A program made the translations under genes and the position numbers. From assembly GCA_964447145.1 (NCBI GenBank), contig CAYURW010000073.1, positions 1-13,662 on the forward strand: a stretch of DNA of 13,662 nucleotides. The letters are read 5' to 3'. The first letter of the stretch is position 1. Every line of letters starts with the position of its first letter. The notes below the pieces were generated by a model that had not been told where the DNA came from, did no database searches, and saw only the letters and a list, made by a program, of their open reading frames with translations. This document shows positions 1-10,300 of this stretch, one piece after another. Origin of the DNA: BRH-c25 sp964447145 (GTDB lineage Bacteria; Bacillota; Clostridia; Lutisporales; Lutisporaceae).

Positions 1-3000
1 CCGGCAATATTGACAAAAGCAGCTTCAAAAAAATTTTGCTGCCCGGAGGGGATGGCAGGTACACAATAAGTACAACAAAGGAAGACACTCCCTTAGAGGG
101 GATGTATTATTTGAATGTACTGGCAGTGAACGGATCAGGGGAAAGCGTGACTAAAAGGAAGGGCTTTTATTTCGATTGTGAAGGCCCCCGAGTTATTAAT
201 TCTGAGATAGAATATATCGAAGGAAAACCTGTATCGGCACATTATCAGGTAAAGGACAGGGCATTGCGGGGCAAGTTCCTGTATGCGTTCCTGACAGCTA
301 TAGGTGATGGGTCTCTGAAATTTGAGCCAATAGATGATCCTGATATATCCGGAGGTATTGTGGACAGCGGTATGTGGAAGGCTCTGGACCTGGAGGGCAC
401 GGGTGAAGAGCGGACTGCAGATATAGCGGGGGTGCTTGACAAAGTCATACAATCAGGATATTACAAGCTGATTGTCAGATATTACGATGAGCTTTGGAAT
501 TGCAGCACCTTTGAGCAGCCGATCTGGTATGATTTTGAACCGCCGCATATTAATATTGTTGGGTCTGCAGATTTGGCGGAGCCCTTTGAGCCGCAGATAT
601 TTAAGAAGGCTCACAGTGTTATGGTGAGCATATTTGATGAAAGCTCAGGACCAAGTTTGCTTGAAGAGGAAATGTCTGTCAACTGGATAGACGCTGTAAG
701 CGGAGAAGTGATCCCCGCAGAATTTGAAGGTTTTAACCAGCAGATGATGGGAATAAAGGTATACAGCGACGAAAATCTTAACGGCAGGTATCATTTGAAA
801 ATAAGGGTTAAGGACAATGCGAAAAATGTACTGGAAGAGGAATTGTTCATGGACGGCAACCCTGTGGAGTTCTGTTTTGACAACAGCCCCCCGGAATTAA
901 TCCTTATATGTGATACCGAAAGCAAGGCCAAAACAGTTATGTTTGCCTATTCGGGACTAAGGGATGATTATAGTAGTATATCATTGTTCAGATATGGAAT
1001 ATCAGATGCCCCAAGGAGTGAGCCTGGGGCCTGGATGGATGCGGACCCGGCTTCTGACTCCGGGGAGATAATATATCCGGAAGCTTTCATCACTGAGGGT
1101 AAGTGGTATTTGTCCATACTGCTTCAGGATGCTTTGGGGAATGAGAGGGTGATACGCTGCCCTGAGGTTTTTGACATAGATTCTACAAAGCCTTCCGGGA
1201 ATATAAGCTTTGAGAGGGACTATACAAATAGCCTTCAGGTCTCCCTGAAGCTGACCGTAGATGAGCTGTCGGGGGAAGTGAACAAAACCTTCAGAGCCGT
1301 TTTATCAGAGGACAGTGCCCTGCTTGAATCTATATCCGCAGATGCTGCAGACTGGATGGAAGTAATTTTTGAGAATGGCATTGCATATTGCAATTGGACA
1401 CTTGATGATACCGGGGACGGGGAGCAGGAGGCATTTGTCAGGTACATGGACGGAGTTGGCAATCTGTCTGAAATATACTCAGATTCCATAGTGTTGGACA
1501 GGACAGCACCCACAGGGGAGGTTTCCTATGATGTGACTGTGCCCACCTTGGGAAATGTAACGGCTGTGCTTTCTATGGCGGACAATTACAGCGCTTATCT
1601 GTTGAACAAGAAATATGCCCTGTTGGATGGAGAAACGTACAAATATACATTTAACCGCAATGGGGAATTTGAATTCATAATTTCCGACGAGGCGGGGAAT
1701 AAGACCAGGGTCAGTGCGGAGGTAACTAACATTGACAAGGAGGCTCCCGGGGCGGCTGTTGTATATTCCCACCCAAGGGATCAATGGACCGGGGAGTCGG
1801 TCACGGCACAGCTTCAATTGGAGGATGACAACGGCTTTATTATTCTCAGCGAGGGAGGGAACACCCATACCTTTGACGAAAATGGAGAGTTCATATTCCT
1901 TTTTAGAGATGATCTGGGCAATGAAGGAAGTATAAAAGCGGAGGTCAAAAATATAGACAAGGAGGCTCCAATAGGAAGCATTATATACAGCGGTTCTGAT
2001 ACTGCACCGGATACCACACCGGATACTGCACCGGTTACTGTATATCTTTCCGTTAACGAGCCGGTGGAAGTGACAAATAACGACGGGAGCTTCAGGCATG
2101 TATTTGAGGAAAACGGCAGTTTTACTTTTGAATTTATGGACAAGGGAGGAAATGCCGGTACTGCGATTGCTGCAGTAGATTCCATTACCTCTCCGGAGAA
2201 ATATGCGGATGTTATATACAGCGATTCCGGAAGGCTGACAAATAGGGATATAAATGTTGAATATACAACCTTTTCTGATTTGTCGATAATCACAATTCCG
2301 ACTGTTTCGGAAGAGGCGCACATATATACCCATGAGTTCACAGAAAACGGAGAGTTTCCCATAAATATAAAAGTGTTGTCCGGCGATGAGGAAGGGGATA
2401 TCAAAACTGTTATTGGCAGCGTACACAATATTGACAGAGTATCCCCGGATGCAGAAGTGATATTCAGCCGTGAAGGGCAGACCAATCAAAATGTTACGGC
2501 GGCGTTACTGACCCGGGACGACAGGGGGAAAACAGTTTTAATCAGAAATAATAACGGCTCCAATATATTTGAGTTTGAGGAAAACGGCACATTTACCTTT
2601 GAGCTTGCAGATGAAGCAGGGAATATAGGTTATAAGGAAGTTACTGTTTCAAACATCGACAAGACCCCCCCGGTGGGTGAAATTCAGTATATAAAGGATA
2701 CAGTCAAAAAGACTATTGAAGCAAGGATATCCTTCCCCGGGGAGATGGGGGAAGTAAAAATACTGAACAACAATGGAGCAGATACCTTTGAGTTTGTGGA
2801 AAACGGGATATTTAAATTCACTTATTCGGATGAGGCAGGCAATATAGGGGAGACAACGGCGCAGGTGACAGGCTTTTCCGGCATTGCTGCCGGGGCGGAA
2901 ATAGAATATTATATTGATGGAATAAAGGTTGGGGATCCAAATGAATCGCCTATAAACAAAAGCGTTACTGCAAAGCTGCTTCCGGGAATCACAGGGGGCC

Positions 3001-4313
3001 CCTATACCATCATTAATAACGAGGGCAGCGACAGCTTTATTTTTGAAAAGAACGGCGAGTTTACCTTCATTTATGAAAATGAAATGGGTGCCGGGGGTTT
3101 TGCAAAAGCCGCTGTAAGTACGATAGATAAAGCTGCTCCAAAGCTTCAGATCCTTGCGGATACTGTAAGGCCCACCCAAAAGGATGTGACTGTTACCATA
3201 AGCTACAGCGATGACAAAGGGATCTTTGATGTGATCCACAATATGGAAGAGGGGAATTTGACAGCTTCTGAAGGTAAGCTGGTTTATATATGCAAGGAGA
3301 ACAAGGTTATACAAATAACCGTTATTGACACTGCAGGAAATGAGACAAGCAGAGAATTTGTTGTTGACTATATTGACAGGACAGTGCCGGTAGGGACTGT
3401 GGGATATACTCCCGGAAGCATCACCAATAAGGATGTAAGAGCAATACTTACTTTGGACGAACCGGGCAGGGTGCTGAACAACAATGGAAAAAAGGAGTAT
3501 ATATTTGCGGACAACGGAGAATTCACTTTTGAATTTGAAGATGCTGCGGGAAACTGGGGCTCGGCGGCTGCAGCGGTTAACTGGATAGACAAGGTTCCTC
3601 CCAAAGGCTCTCTGGAGTACAGCAATACTGAAATGAGTAACAAACCGGTCCTTGTGACACTTACGGCTGATCCCGATGCTATTATAATGAATAACGGGGG
3701 AATGCCTGTCAGGACCTTCTATACAAATGGATATTTCACCTTCAGGATTACGGATGAGGCGGGCAATATAGTGAGCCTTAAGGCGGAGGTGTGGAATATA
3801 GACGAAGAAAAGCCTCAAATATACCTTAAAGGAAATACATATGAATGCATAATGCAAGGCGAGCCTTATGTTGAAGCGGGGTATAGGGCTTCTGACAATA
3901 TTGACGGAGATATAACCGGAAGAGTAGCTGTTTTTGGCAGCGTAAATTCCGGAGAGGCAGGGATCTATTTATTGAAATACAAGGTTTCTGATGCAGTGGG
4001 CAACAGTGCTGAGGAGGTCAGAACGGTAAGGGTACTGGAACCCGGTGAACTGGTGCTTTTGCTGAACGGCAGGGTGGCGGAGGGGACAATGCTGCTTTTG
4101 GACTCTAATTATGTCACAGCGGATGCCCTTGGGAATGAGGGAAGCATTGTGATCAAATGGGGAGAGGGCAAGAGGACCCAAGCCTGGTTCAAGGGGAACG
4201 GAAATACTGTCGCAGGTTCCGGTGTCTGGCTGGAAGCCGGAAGATGGTATACATTTTTTGTGCAGGACAGGGAGCGAAGAACAAAGAGCATTCAGATATA
4301 TATAAATGAGTAG
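1..4313 (+). CDS. Giant Ig-like repeat surface protein (5' partial)
   Basis: The reading frame is open from base 3 with no stop before TAG at 4311-4313, so the true start lies upstream; a TTG at 36 is not a credible start. The visible 1,436 residues are almost entirely beta-sandwich repeats. Bases 1-1190 carry longer repeats ending in signatures such as 'FDCEGP', 'YDFEPP', 'FDNSPP' and 'FDIDSTKP'. About 1500-3816 carries roughly ten shorter repeats. About 3817-4040 matches the DUF5011-type bacterial Ig domain ('AGYRASDNIDGDITGRV', 'AGIYLLKYKVSDAVGN'). The last 90 residues form another beta-rich domain. I see no SLH domain, sortase motif or C-terminal membrane helix, so any anchor must be in the missing N-terminus or supplied by a partner. 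Proteins of this build are usually secreted adhesive or structural stalks; that role is inference. It sits 11 bases before the SLH protein gene, probably in one operon. Confidence 0.9.
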   Translation, partial: GNIDKSSFKKILLPGGDGRYTISTTKEDTPLEGMYYLNVLAVNGSGESVTKRKGFYFDCEGPRVINSEIEYIEGKPVSAHYQVKDRALRGKFLYAFLTAIGDGSLKFEPIDDPDISGGIVDSGMWKALDLEGTGEERTADIAGVLDKVIQSGYYKLIVRYYDELWNCSTFEQPIWYDFEPPHINIVGSADLAEPFEPQIFKKAHSVMVSIFDESSGPSLLEEEMSVNWIDAVSGEVIPAEFEGFNQQMMGIKVYSDENLNGRYHLKIRVKDNAKNVLEEELFMDGNPVEFCFDNSPPELILICDTESKAKTVMFAYSGLRDDYSSISLFRYGISDAPRSEPGAWMDADPASDSGEIIYPEAFITEGKWYLSILLQDALGNERVIRCPEVFDIDSTKPSGNISFERDYTNSLQVSLKLTVDELSGEVNKTFRAVLSEDSALLESISADAADWMEVIFENGIAYCNWTLDDTGDGEQEAFVRYMDGVGNLSEIYSDSIVLDRTAPTGEVSYDVTVPTLGNVTAVLSMADNYSAYLLNKKYALLDGETYKYTFNRNGEFEFIISDEAGNKTRVSAEVTNIDKEAPGAAVVYSHPRDQWTGESVTAQLQLEDDNGFIILSEGGNTHTFDENGEFIFLFRDDLGNEGSIKAEVKNIDKEAPIGSIIYSGSDTAPDTTPDTAPVTVYLSVNEPVEVTNNDGSFRHVFEENGSFTFEFMDKGGNAGTAIAAVDSITSPEKYADVIYSDSGRLTNRDINVEYTTFSDLSIITIPTVSEEAHIYTHEFTENGEFPINIKVLSGDEEGDIKTVIGSVHNIDRVSPDAEVIFSREGQTNQNVTAALLTRDDRGKTVLIRNNNGSNIFEFEENGTFTFELADEAGNIGYKEVTVSNIDKTPPVGEIQYIKDTVKKTIEARISFPGEMGEVKILNNNGADTFEFVENGIFKFTYSDEAGNIGETTAQVTGFSGIAAGAEIEYYIDGIKVGDPNESPINKSVTAKLLPGITGGPYTIINNEGSDSFIFEKNGEFTFIYENEMGAGGFAKAAVSTIDKAAPKLQILADTVRPTQKDVTVTISYSDDKGIFDVIHNMEEGNLTASEGKLVYICKENKVIQITVIDTAGNETSREFVVDYIDRTVPVGTVGYTPGSITNKDVRAILTLDEPGRVLNNNGKKEYIFADNGEFTFEFEDAAGNWGSAAAAVNWIDKVPPKGSLEYSNTEMSNKPVLVTLTADPDAIIMNNGGMPVRTFYTNGYFTFRITDEAGNIVSLKAEVWNIDEEKPQIYLKGNTYECIMQGEPYVEAGYRASDNIDGDITGRVAVFGSVNSGEAGIYLLKYKVSDAVGNSAEEVRTVRVLEPGELVLLLNGRVAEGTMLLLDSNYVTADALGNEGSIVIKWGEGKRTQAWFKGNGNTVAGSGVWLEAGRWYTFFVQDRERRTKSIQIYINE
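1508..3816 (+). repeat. Array of about ten diverged Ig-like protein repeats
   Basis: Within the first gene, units of about 70-90 residues recur. Each begins near a 'G-x-(V/I)-x-Y-S' strand, continues with a 'TN-x-x-V-T-A-x-L' strand, has 'NNNG' and '(E/D)NGxFxFxxxDEAGN' in the middle, and ends with 'V-x-NIDKxxP'. Boundaries fall near 1508, 1750, 1968, 2190, 2450, 2670, 2885, 3138, 3387, 3602 and 3816. Some copies have lost the signature: 'SITSPEKY' near 2184-2210 and 'GFSGIA' near 2870-2890 replace NIDKxxP, and the 3138-3387 unit lacks the ENGxFxF block. The copies are clearly diverged at nucleotide level, so this is an old duplication array. The fold is inferred from the beta/turn pattern. 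Confidence 0.85.
1998..2033 (+). repeat. Three 12-bp tandem repeats encoding DTAP/DTTP
   Basis: Three 12-bp units (GATACTGCACCG, GATACCACACCG, GATACTGCACCG) encode DTAP-DTTP-DTAP in the linker strand at the start of an Ig-like repeat. Units one and three are identical and unit two differs at two bases. The array is in frame and looks like a slippage-prone Asp-Thr-Pro spacer. Confidence 0.9.
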
Positions 4314-4317
4314 GGGG
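4312..4317 (+). promoter_or_regulatory. Ribosome binding site of the SLH protein gene, overlapping the upstream stop
   Basis: AGGGGG at 4312-4317 overlaps the TAG stop (4311-4313) of the upstream gene and lies 7 bases before the ATG at 4325. The tight spacing supports co-transcription and possibly translational coupling of the two giant genes. Confidence 0.7.
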
Positions 4318-4324
4318 TGGGGTA

Positions 4325-7300
4325 ATGAGAAGGAAGTTAAGAGCCGTATTAATGTTAATAATATGGACCCTGAGCGTACTTAACGGTTTTGCACTTGAGG
4401 TCTTCTGCGCCCCGGCGCCGAAAGTGTATTCAATAGAAAACGATACCATCAAGCTGCTGGTCAATGGGGATGACGGCAGGTTTGCTATAAAAACTGTTGA
4501 AGGATCTCCCGGCCGGCCTGAGGACGACGACAAACCCCTGCTATATCTTGGGACAATCCCTGAAACCACCTTTACTACATTTAGAATAGACGGAAAGGAT
4601 TATATATACGGAAATTCATATAGCGGTATAACCATGGAGGGGGGCTTTGTCAATGCCCCAAGGACAGAAGGGATGGCATGCACCTCGGCCTGGAAGTCGG
4701 GGGGCGTTGAGATTGCTCAAAAGCTGGAAATGACTGATAATGTGAGCAGCAGTGATGTCGGAAATGTAAAGATAAGCTATACTATCACCAATAATGGAGC
4801 AAGCAGCAGGTCAATAGGAGCAAGGATCCTGATGGATACAATGCTGGGGGATAATGACGGGTCAAAGGTTTCCCTGGATGGGAAGTCGGATATTACCTTC
4901 GAAACGGAAGTTACCGGGGAAGATATTCCGGTATATTGGAGGACTGTTGATTCTGCGGAGAATCCGAAGGTTGTATCCCATGGGTTCCTGAAGGGCTGGG
5001 GCAACACAGAGCCTGATAGGATGATCATTGCGCATTGGAGTGCGTTGTCCCTGACAAAATGGGATTATGCAGTTGATCCCGGAAGAAATATAGGTTCTTT
5101 TCTGAATGATTTTAAGAGTGCCGACTCGGCAGCAGCCCTTTATTGGGAACCAAAGATCCTGGGGCCCGGAGAGACAATGCAGATAGAGACATATTACGGT
5201 CTGGGGAATATAGGAAGTGTTGACGGAAACACTTTTAACCTTAATGTACTGGCCCCTTCCAGGCTTACTGTCCAGGATGGCAAATATAAGGACAACCCCT
5301 TTGAAATAATTATGGAGCTGGACAACAGTCTTACAAACTCAACACAGTTAGCGGGTATTACTGCAGAGCTCATTTTGCCTGAAGGGCTGGAAATGGCGGA
5401 AGGAGAACAAAACAGCAAATATTTTTATAAAATAGATAAAAATGGGAAAGAGGTTGTCAGTTGGAGGGTAAAGGCCCAGAACAGCCAAAAGCTCAGGGTG
5501 CTTCAGTACATGATACGAATTATGGGTACGAGCCAGGAGCTGAAAACAATAAAGAAGTTCATTATCATACCGGGATTTGAGAACAATGATTATGAAATCG
5601 GATATACCGATGCAGTTCCGCGCAATTTGTACTATGAGGATGAGAACAATTCCATTCAGCTGGTAGGCCATGGTTTTGACAAGCTTAAGGACAAAAGCGG
5701 ATATGAGATTGGCTTTATAGACAAAAGTGGTAGCATTGTTCACTATTTTGCCCCGGAGGATATAGTCGTAGTAAATGACAGCCTGATACGACTGAAGGTT
5801 CCCAAAGGACTGAGTGTCGGAACATACAGAATATCCATCAACCACAGGGAGGATATGCTGGACTATACCCTGCCTCAGGAGATATCCCTGACCTCTGATA
5901 TCAAATACAAGTCGAGGAACTACGGGATAATGGCAATAAAGGAAGGAAATGCGGGGGTGCACAGTGTAAAGCTTTATGAGAATGAAGCTCAGCTCACACC
6001 GGGGGAAAAAAGCAGTGCAAAGCTGATTATCAGAGGAAAAGTAAAGAGCATTTCTGAAGACAGTTATGAGGTCTACGGAGACACCATAGCAATAAATAAT
6101 GATGTTTATTACAAGGGCTATGGGGATAAAGTGCTGTCCGTGTACAGGAACGGACAGAGCTATGCAGTAAAGGGAAACGGAGAGCTTTATATGCAGTCGG
6201 CCCTTATGGGGGTCAGCACGGAGATAACTTTGAAGAAGGGGTACTTCAATATTGATTCGGCCACTGCCGGGATAAAGGATCAGGAAGGTGAGTTCAACGA
6301 CATTACCGTAATAAAGGTGGGTTATTTTCCCATACTTGTTAAGGAAATAAAGATCCAAAACAGCGGGGAGGTCAAAATTGACGGTTTGCTGCAGCTTGAT
6401 AACAAGTATTTCAGTTTTCTCACCAGTATGAGCACAGGATCCATAAAATCGGATCTTAAGAATTTAAGTCTGACAAGTAAAAAAATTGACATTGACGCAG
6501 AGATAGAGATACCTTTCCCCCGATGGAAGTTAGGGGGCTTCCAGTCCCAGGAATATGCCAAAAAACCTATGACCTCGGTTACATTTTTTATAAACACAAA
6601 AAAAGGAGCATACGGCTTCGAAACAAAGGCGGAAAATCTGCAGCTTAGGCTTTTGGATATAAATGCAAAAATGGGCTTTGATAAGGATTTGTACCCTGAT
6701 TATTTTGAGTTCAGCAATAATTACGGCAAGCTGCCAAAGCCAATAGGCAGCACGGGGCTCGGCTTTGAAAGCATCGGCGGCGGCATATACGGACTTAGAT
6801 CCATGATCGATTCACTGAGGTACGGNNNNNNNNNNATTTTACCGACAGGCTCCAGTATTGCAGTCCGGGCCAATATCATCGATTTGCTTACAGCCAACCT
6901 CAGGATCAAGGGGTACACCTTGGTGGGGCTGAGGGATATTGAGGCTGTACTAAGCTGCAGCGGCCTTGATCTTTCGGGGGATGCATATATTTATTTCATC
7001 GATGTGGGGGACATCATCGGACACTTTGATTTCAGCGGCGGCTATATTCAGGCGGATTTGAACGTTCTTGACATCCTTATTGCAGATGCATATCTGGGCA
7101 TAAGCAGCAATGAGCTCAGAGGCTCAATAAACGCAAAGGTCCAGGTGCCGGATTATGTCTGGTTCATAGGAGGAAAAGAGATAGCAGGCTTTGGAGCAGA
7201 ACTGTCCACCAGCAGGATCAAAGGAAGCATCAGATTCCTGGGAGTCGGAGTCGGTATAAAGTATTCATGGAAGGACAACGACGTTGATTTTAGTGTGGGA

Positions 7301-10300
7301 TCTAATTCAGATGCCGGAAGTAAAGGGATCTATACGGTACAGACAAAGGACGATCAGGGAAGGGATGTGACTGTTACATACGGTACGAATATTGAAAGGA
7401 TGAAGGCAATAGAGCCTTCCTATCCCTCCTATCCACCCTATAATGTGTGCTACGCCGGCAGTATGGACAAAGTACTTGCTATGGGAGCCTTTGACTATAA
7501 TTATGATATAGAAATTGACGGAAGCTATGAATCAGCAATAATAGAAATGAAGTATACTTCCTCCGAAGCACCAAACATTAAGGCGAATATGCCTGATGGA
7601 ACAACTGAATACGAACTGGTTGACGGGGTAAATTACAGGAACCAGATAATTCCGGCAGATAAATCGCCTTCGGGGAAAGAAGAGAAATATTTGTTCATAA
7701 CTATTCCCTCCACAATTCCCGGTACATGGAAAATCGGCTCCAACAGGGCTCTGACAGTAACACCTTGCAAAGTCAAGGTTCCAGCCGCCTTTAACTCTAT
7801 TTCTGCAGAATTGACTTCTTCTGAAATGAGTGAAGATAAAATCAAAACAAACTGGGAGCTTAACATAACCGAAGACAGCACCGTATCACTGTATCTCACA
7901 AAAGAGGACGGAATATCCGCCATGATAGAGCTGGCAAAGGATCTGCCCGGCGAGTTAGGGGAATATGTATGCGATATACCCTCAGGTATGGCATCGGGAA
8001 TGTACAGAGTAAGAGGTGAGGTTAAGAGATCAGGCATTGATGGGGATGAGACTTTTTCCTTCAATGAAATGAGTACAGCGTCCTTTAAGATAATAGACAA
8101 TGAGGCTCCTGAGAAGCCAACGGGTTTTTCAGTTGTGACGACAGGCAACGGTATGATGAAAGCGGAATGGGATTTTGCTGAGAATGTGGACGAATATTGG
8201 ATATATCCTGTGGATGGCAGCGGAAAGGTCGATAGGACAGTCAAAGCAATGGTAAGTGCAGATGGAACCGAAACGGGAACAATTTTTGGAGGGACACAGC
8301 TTGATGCCGATAAGGCTGAATATGGATGGATCCCCGGCAGATCGTACAGGTTTGCTATCTACGGGGTCGGCAAATCAGAGGATTCAGAGACAGAGCATAT
8401 AAGCGAGCCAGCATATTCAGAGGTATATCTTCCGGTGCCGGAGCCTCCTGAGTTTACTGCAACCTTCTCTTCCGAACACGGAAATATTAATATTGAAAAA
8501 GGCGAAAATGGTGTTGATATAATATATACCAATTCTGATACTGTTATTTGCAGCTATCAGTCAGATACTGCTGCAGATGTAGTATTCCGAGTAAATGGAA
8601 ACGATTCCGCAAATGCTTCAGGCAATCAGTTTATTAGGGAACTGGAGCTGAGAAGCGGCAGTAATTTGGTAGAGATAGAGGCGAAGAAGGCAAGCGGGGA
8701 CAAAACCACAAAATCATACGAGATCTGCTATGACAATAAGGCACCGGACTTGATGGTGCAAAGCCCGAACAGCAGCGACAATATCAAGGCTGGGAAAGTG
8801 CCGGTGTTGGGAAAGACAACACCGGGCAGCAGGCTCTATATAAACGGAGCCTCCATAGAGGTTGGCGAAGACGGCAGCTTTGATGAGGAATATATACTTT
8901 CGGATATGAAAAGAGAGACTATAACCATTGTCGCAGTGGACCTGGCCGGAAACAGGACGGAATACTCAACAGAAGTATTGAATTCAGATGCAGCGGATTT
9001 GGTGGGGGTGCGGATAATGCCCCAGATAGAAAGGTTAAGACCCGGGGACAGCATAAAGCTGAGGCTTTACGGAATAACGAAGGAAAATGAAAGCCTGCTG
9101 TTGGAGGCTGAAAAAACAGAGTGGCAGCTTTTTGATAGTAGCGGAGCGGCGGTTCTGACTGCTGACGGTTTTCTGACAGCAACAAAATCCGGTGAGATCG
9201 TAATTAACGGCCGATACAATTTTTCCGGCGATATGGTCTATGAAGATGCTTTGATCATAAATGTGGGATCTTATATTTCAAGGGACGAAAAAGATGGATC
9301 GGATGACAAGCCCCGTGATGGGGACATGGATGCCGATGCATCGGGTGCATTATTGATGAAGACATCCCTTAACTTTAAGGAAGGGGATGAAATGTCCTTA
9401 CCCGGGCTTATGAGGCTGAGGTTCGAAGGTAGTGAGACGCTTCAGGGAGGATACTTGGAAATACTGGAAATAAAAGATTTGCTCCAATACAGACAGCAAA
9501 GTGGAAATAAGGATTTCAGGAGCAATATATATGATATCAGGTTCCCTAAAGGCTATGAGTTTGGTTCACCCGTTGAGCTGACCCTGTATTTTGATAAAAA
9601 CAAAGTAAAGGACCTGAAGAAAATAGCCATATATGTTTATAATGAGAAAACCGGCAATTGGGATATGGCAGGGGGAACAGTAAATGAGGCGGAGGGCTCC
9701 GTTACCGTTGTGCTTCCTCACTTCAGCAAATATGCCATAATGGAAAGCAACAAAATGACAGTAATGAACGATATGGACGGGCATTGGGCAAGGGACTCCG
9801 TATACAGACTCATTGACAGAGGCGTAGTAAACGGGATAAAGTCAGCGGATGGGGGGTACCGATACGAGCCGGACAGGGCGGTTACAAGGGCAGAGTTTGC
9901 AAAGCTGCTTTCCCTCTGCGAGGGCTATATGCAAAATGATGCTGACACATATATGCCCCAATTTGCAGATGATTCGGAAATACAGCCGTGGGCAAGACCA
10001 TATATTAAGTATTGCAGCGAAAAGGGCTGGATAAAAGGAAGAACCGCAGGGGATGCGGTATTTATGGGGTCGAATGAAACAATAACAAGGGCTGAAGCGG
10101 CTGCCATGGTATCAAGAGCTGCCATGGTATCAAGAGCTGCAATGGCAGAATCCGCTGCAGCAACATCCGCTGAAAATGCAGATTCTACAGGAATGTCATT
10201 ATTCAATGACAGAGACATTATACCCGATTGGGCTTTGGAGCATATTGACCGGCTCCTTGAAAGGAAGCTTATGCAGGGTTATCCCGACGGCACCTTCAGG

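Noticed and set aside
1479..2489. 336-codon open frame on the minus strand
   Set aside because: It lies wholly inside the well-supported Ig-repeat gene. Its translation lacks domain signatures and looks like the complement of repetitive coding sequence; no ribosome binding site supports it.
2649..3857. 402-codon open frame on the minus strand
   Set aside because: Antisense to the same repeat protein. Length arises from the biased codons of the repeats (few reverse-strand stops), and the product has no recognisable domain.
4400..4412. Lipoprotein signal (Cys in 'LEVFCAP')
   Set aside because: The residues before the Cys (E-V-F) do not fit a lipobox, and the SLH repeats already supply wall attachment; ordinary signal peptidase I cleavage is more likely.
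5348..6358. 336-codon open frame on the minus strand
   Set aside because: Antisense shadow of the SLH gene with no start signal or family resemblance.
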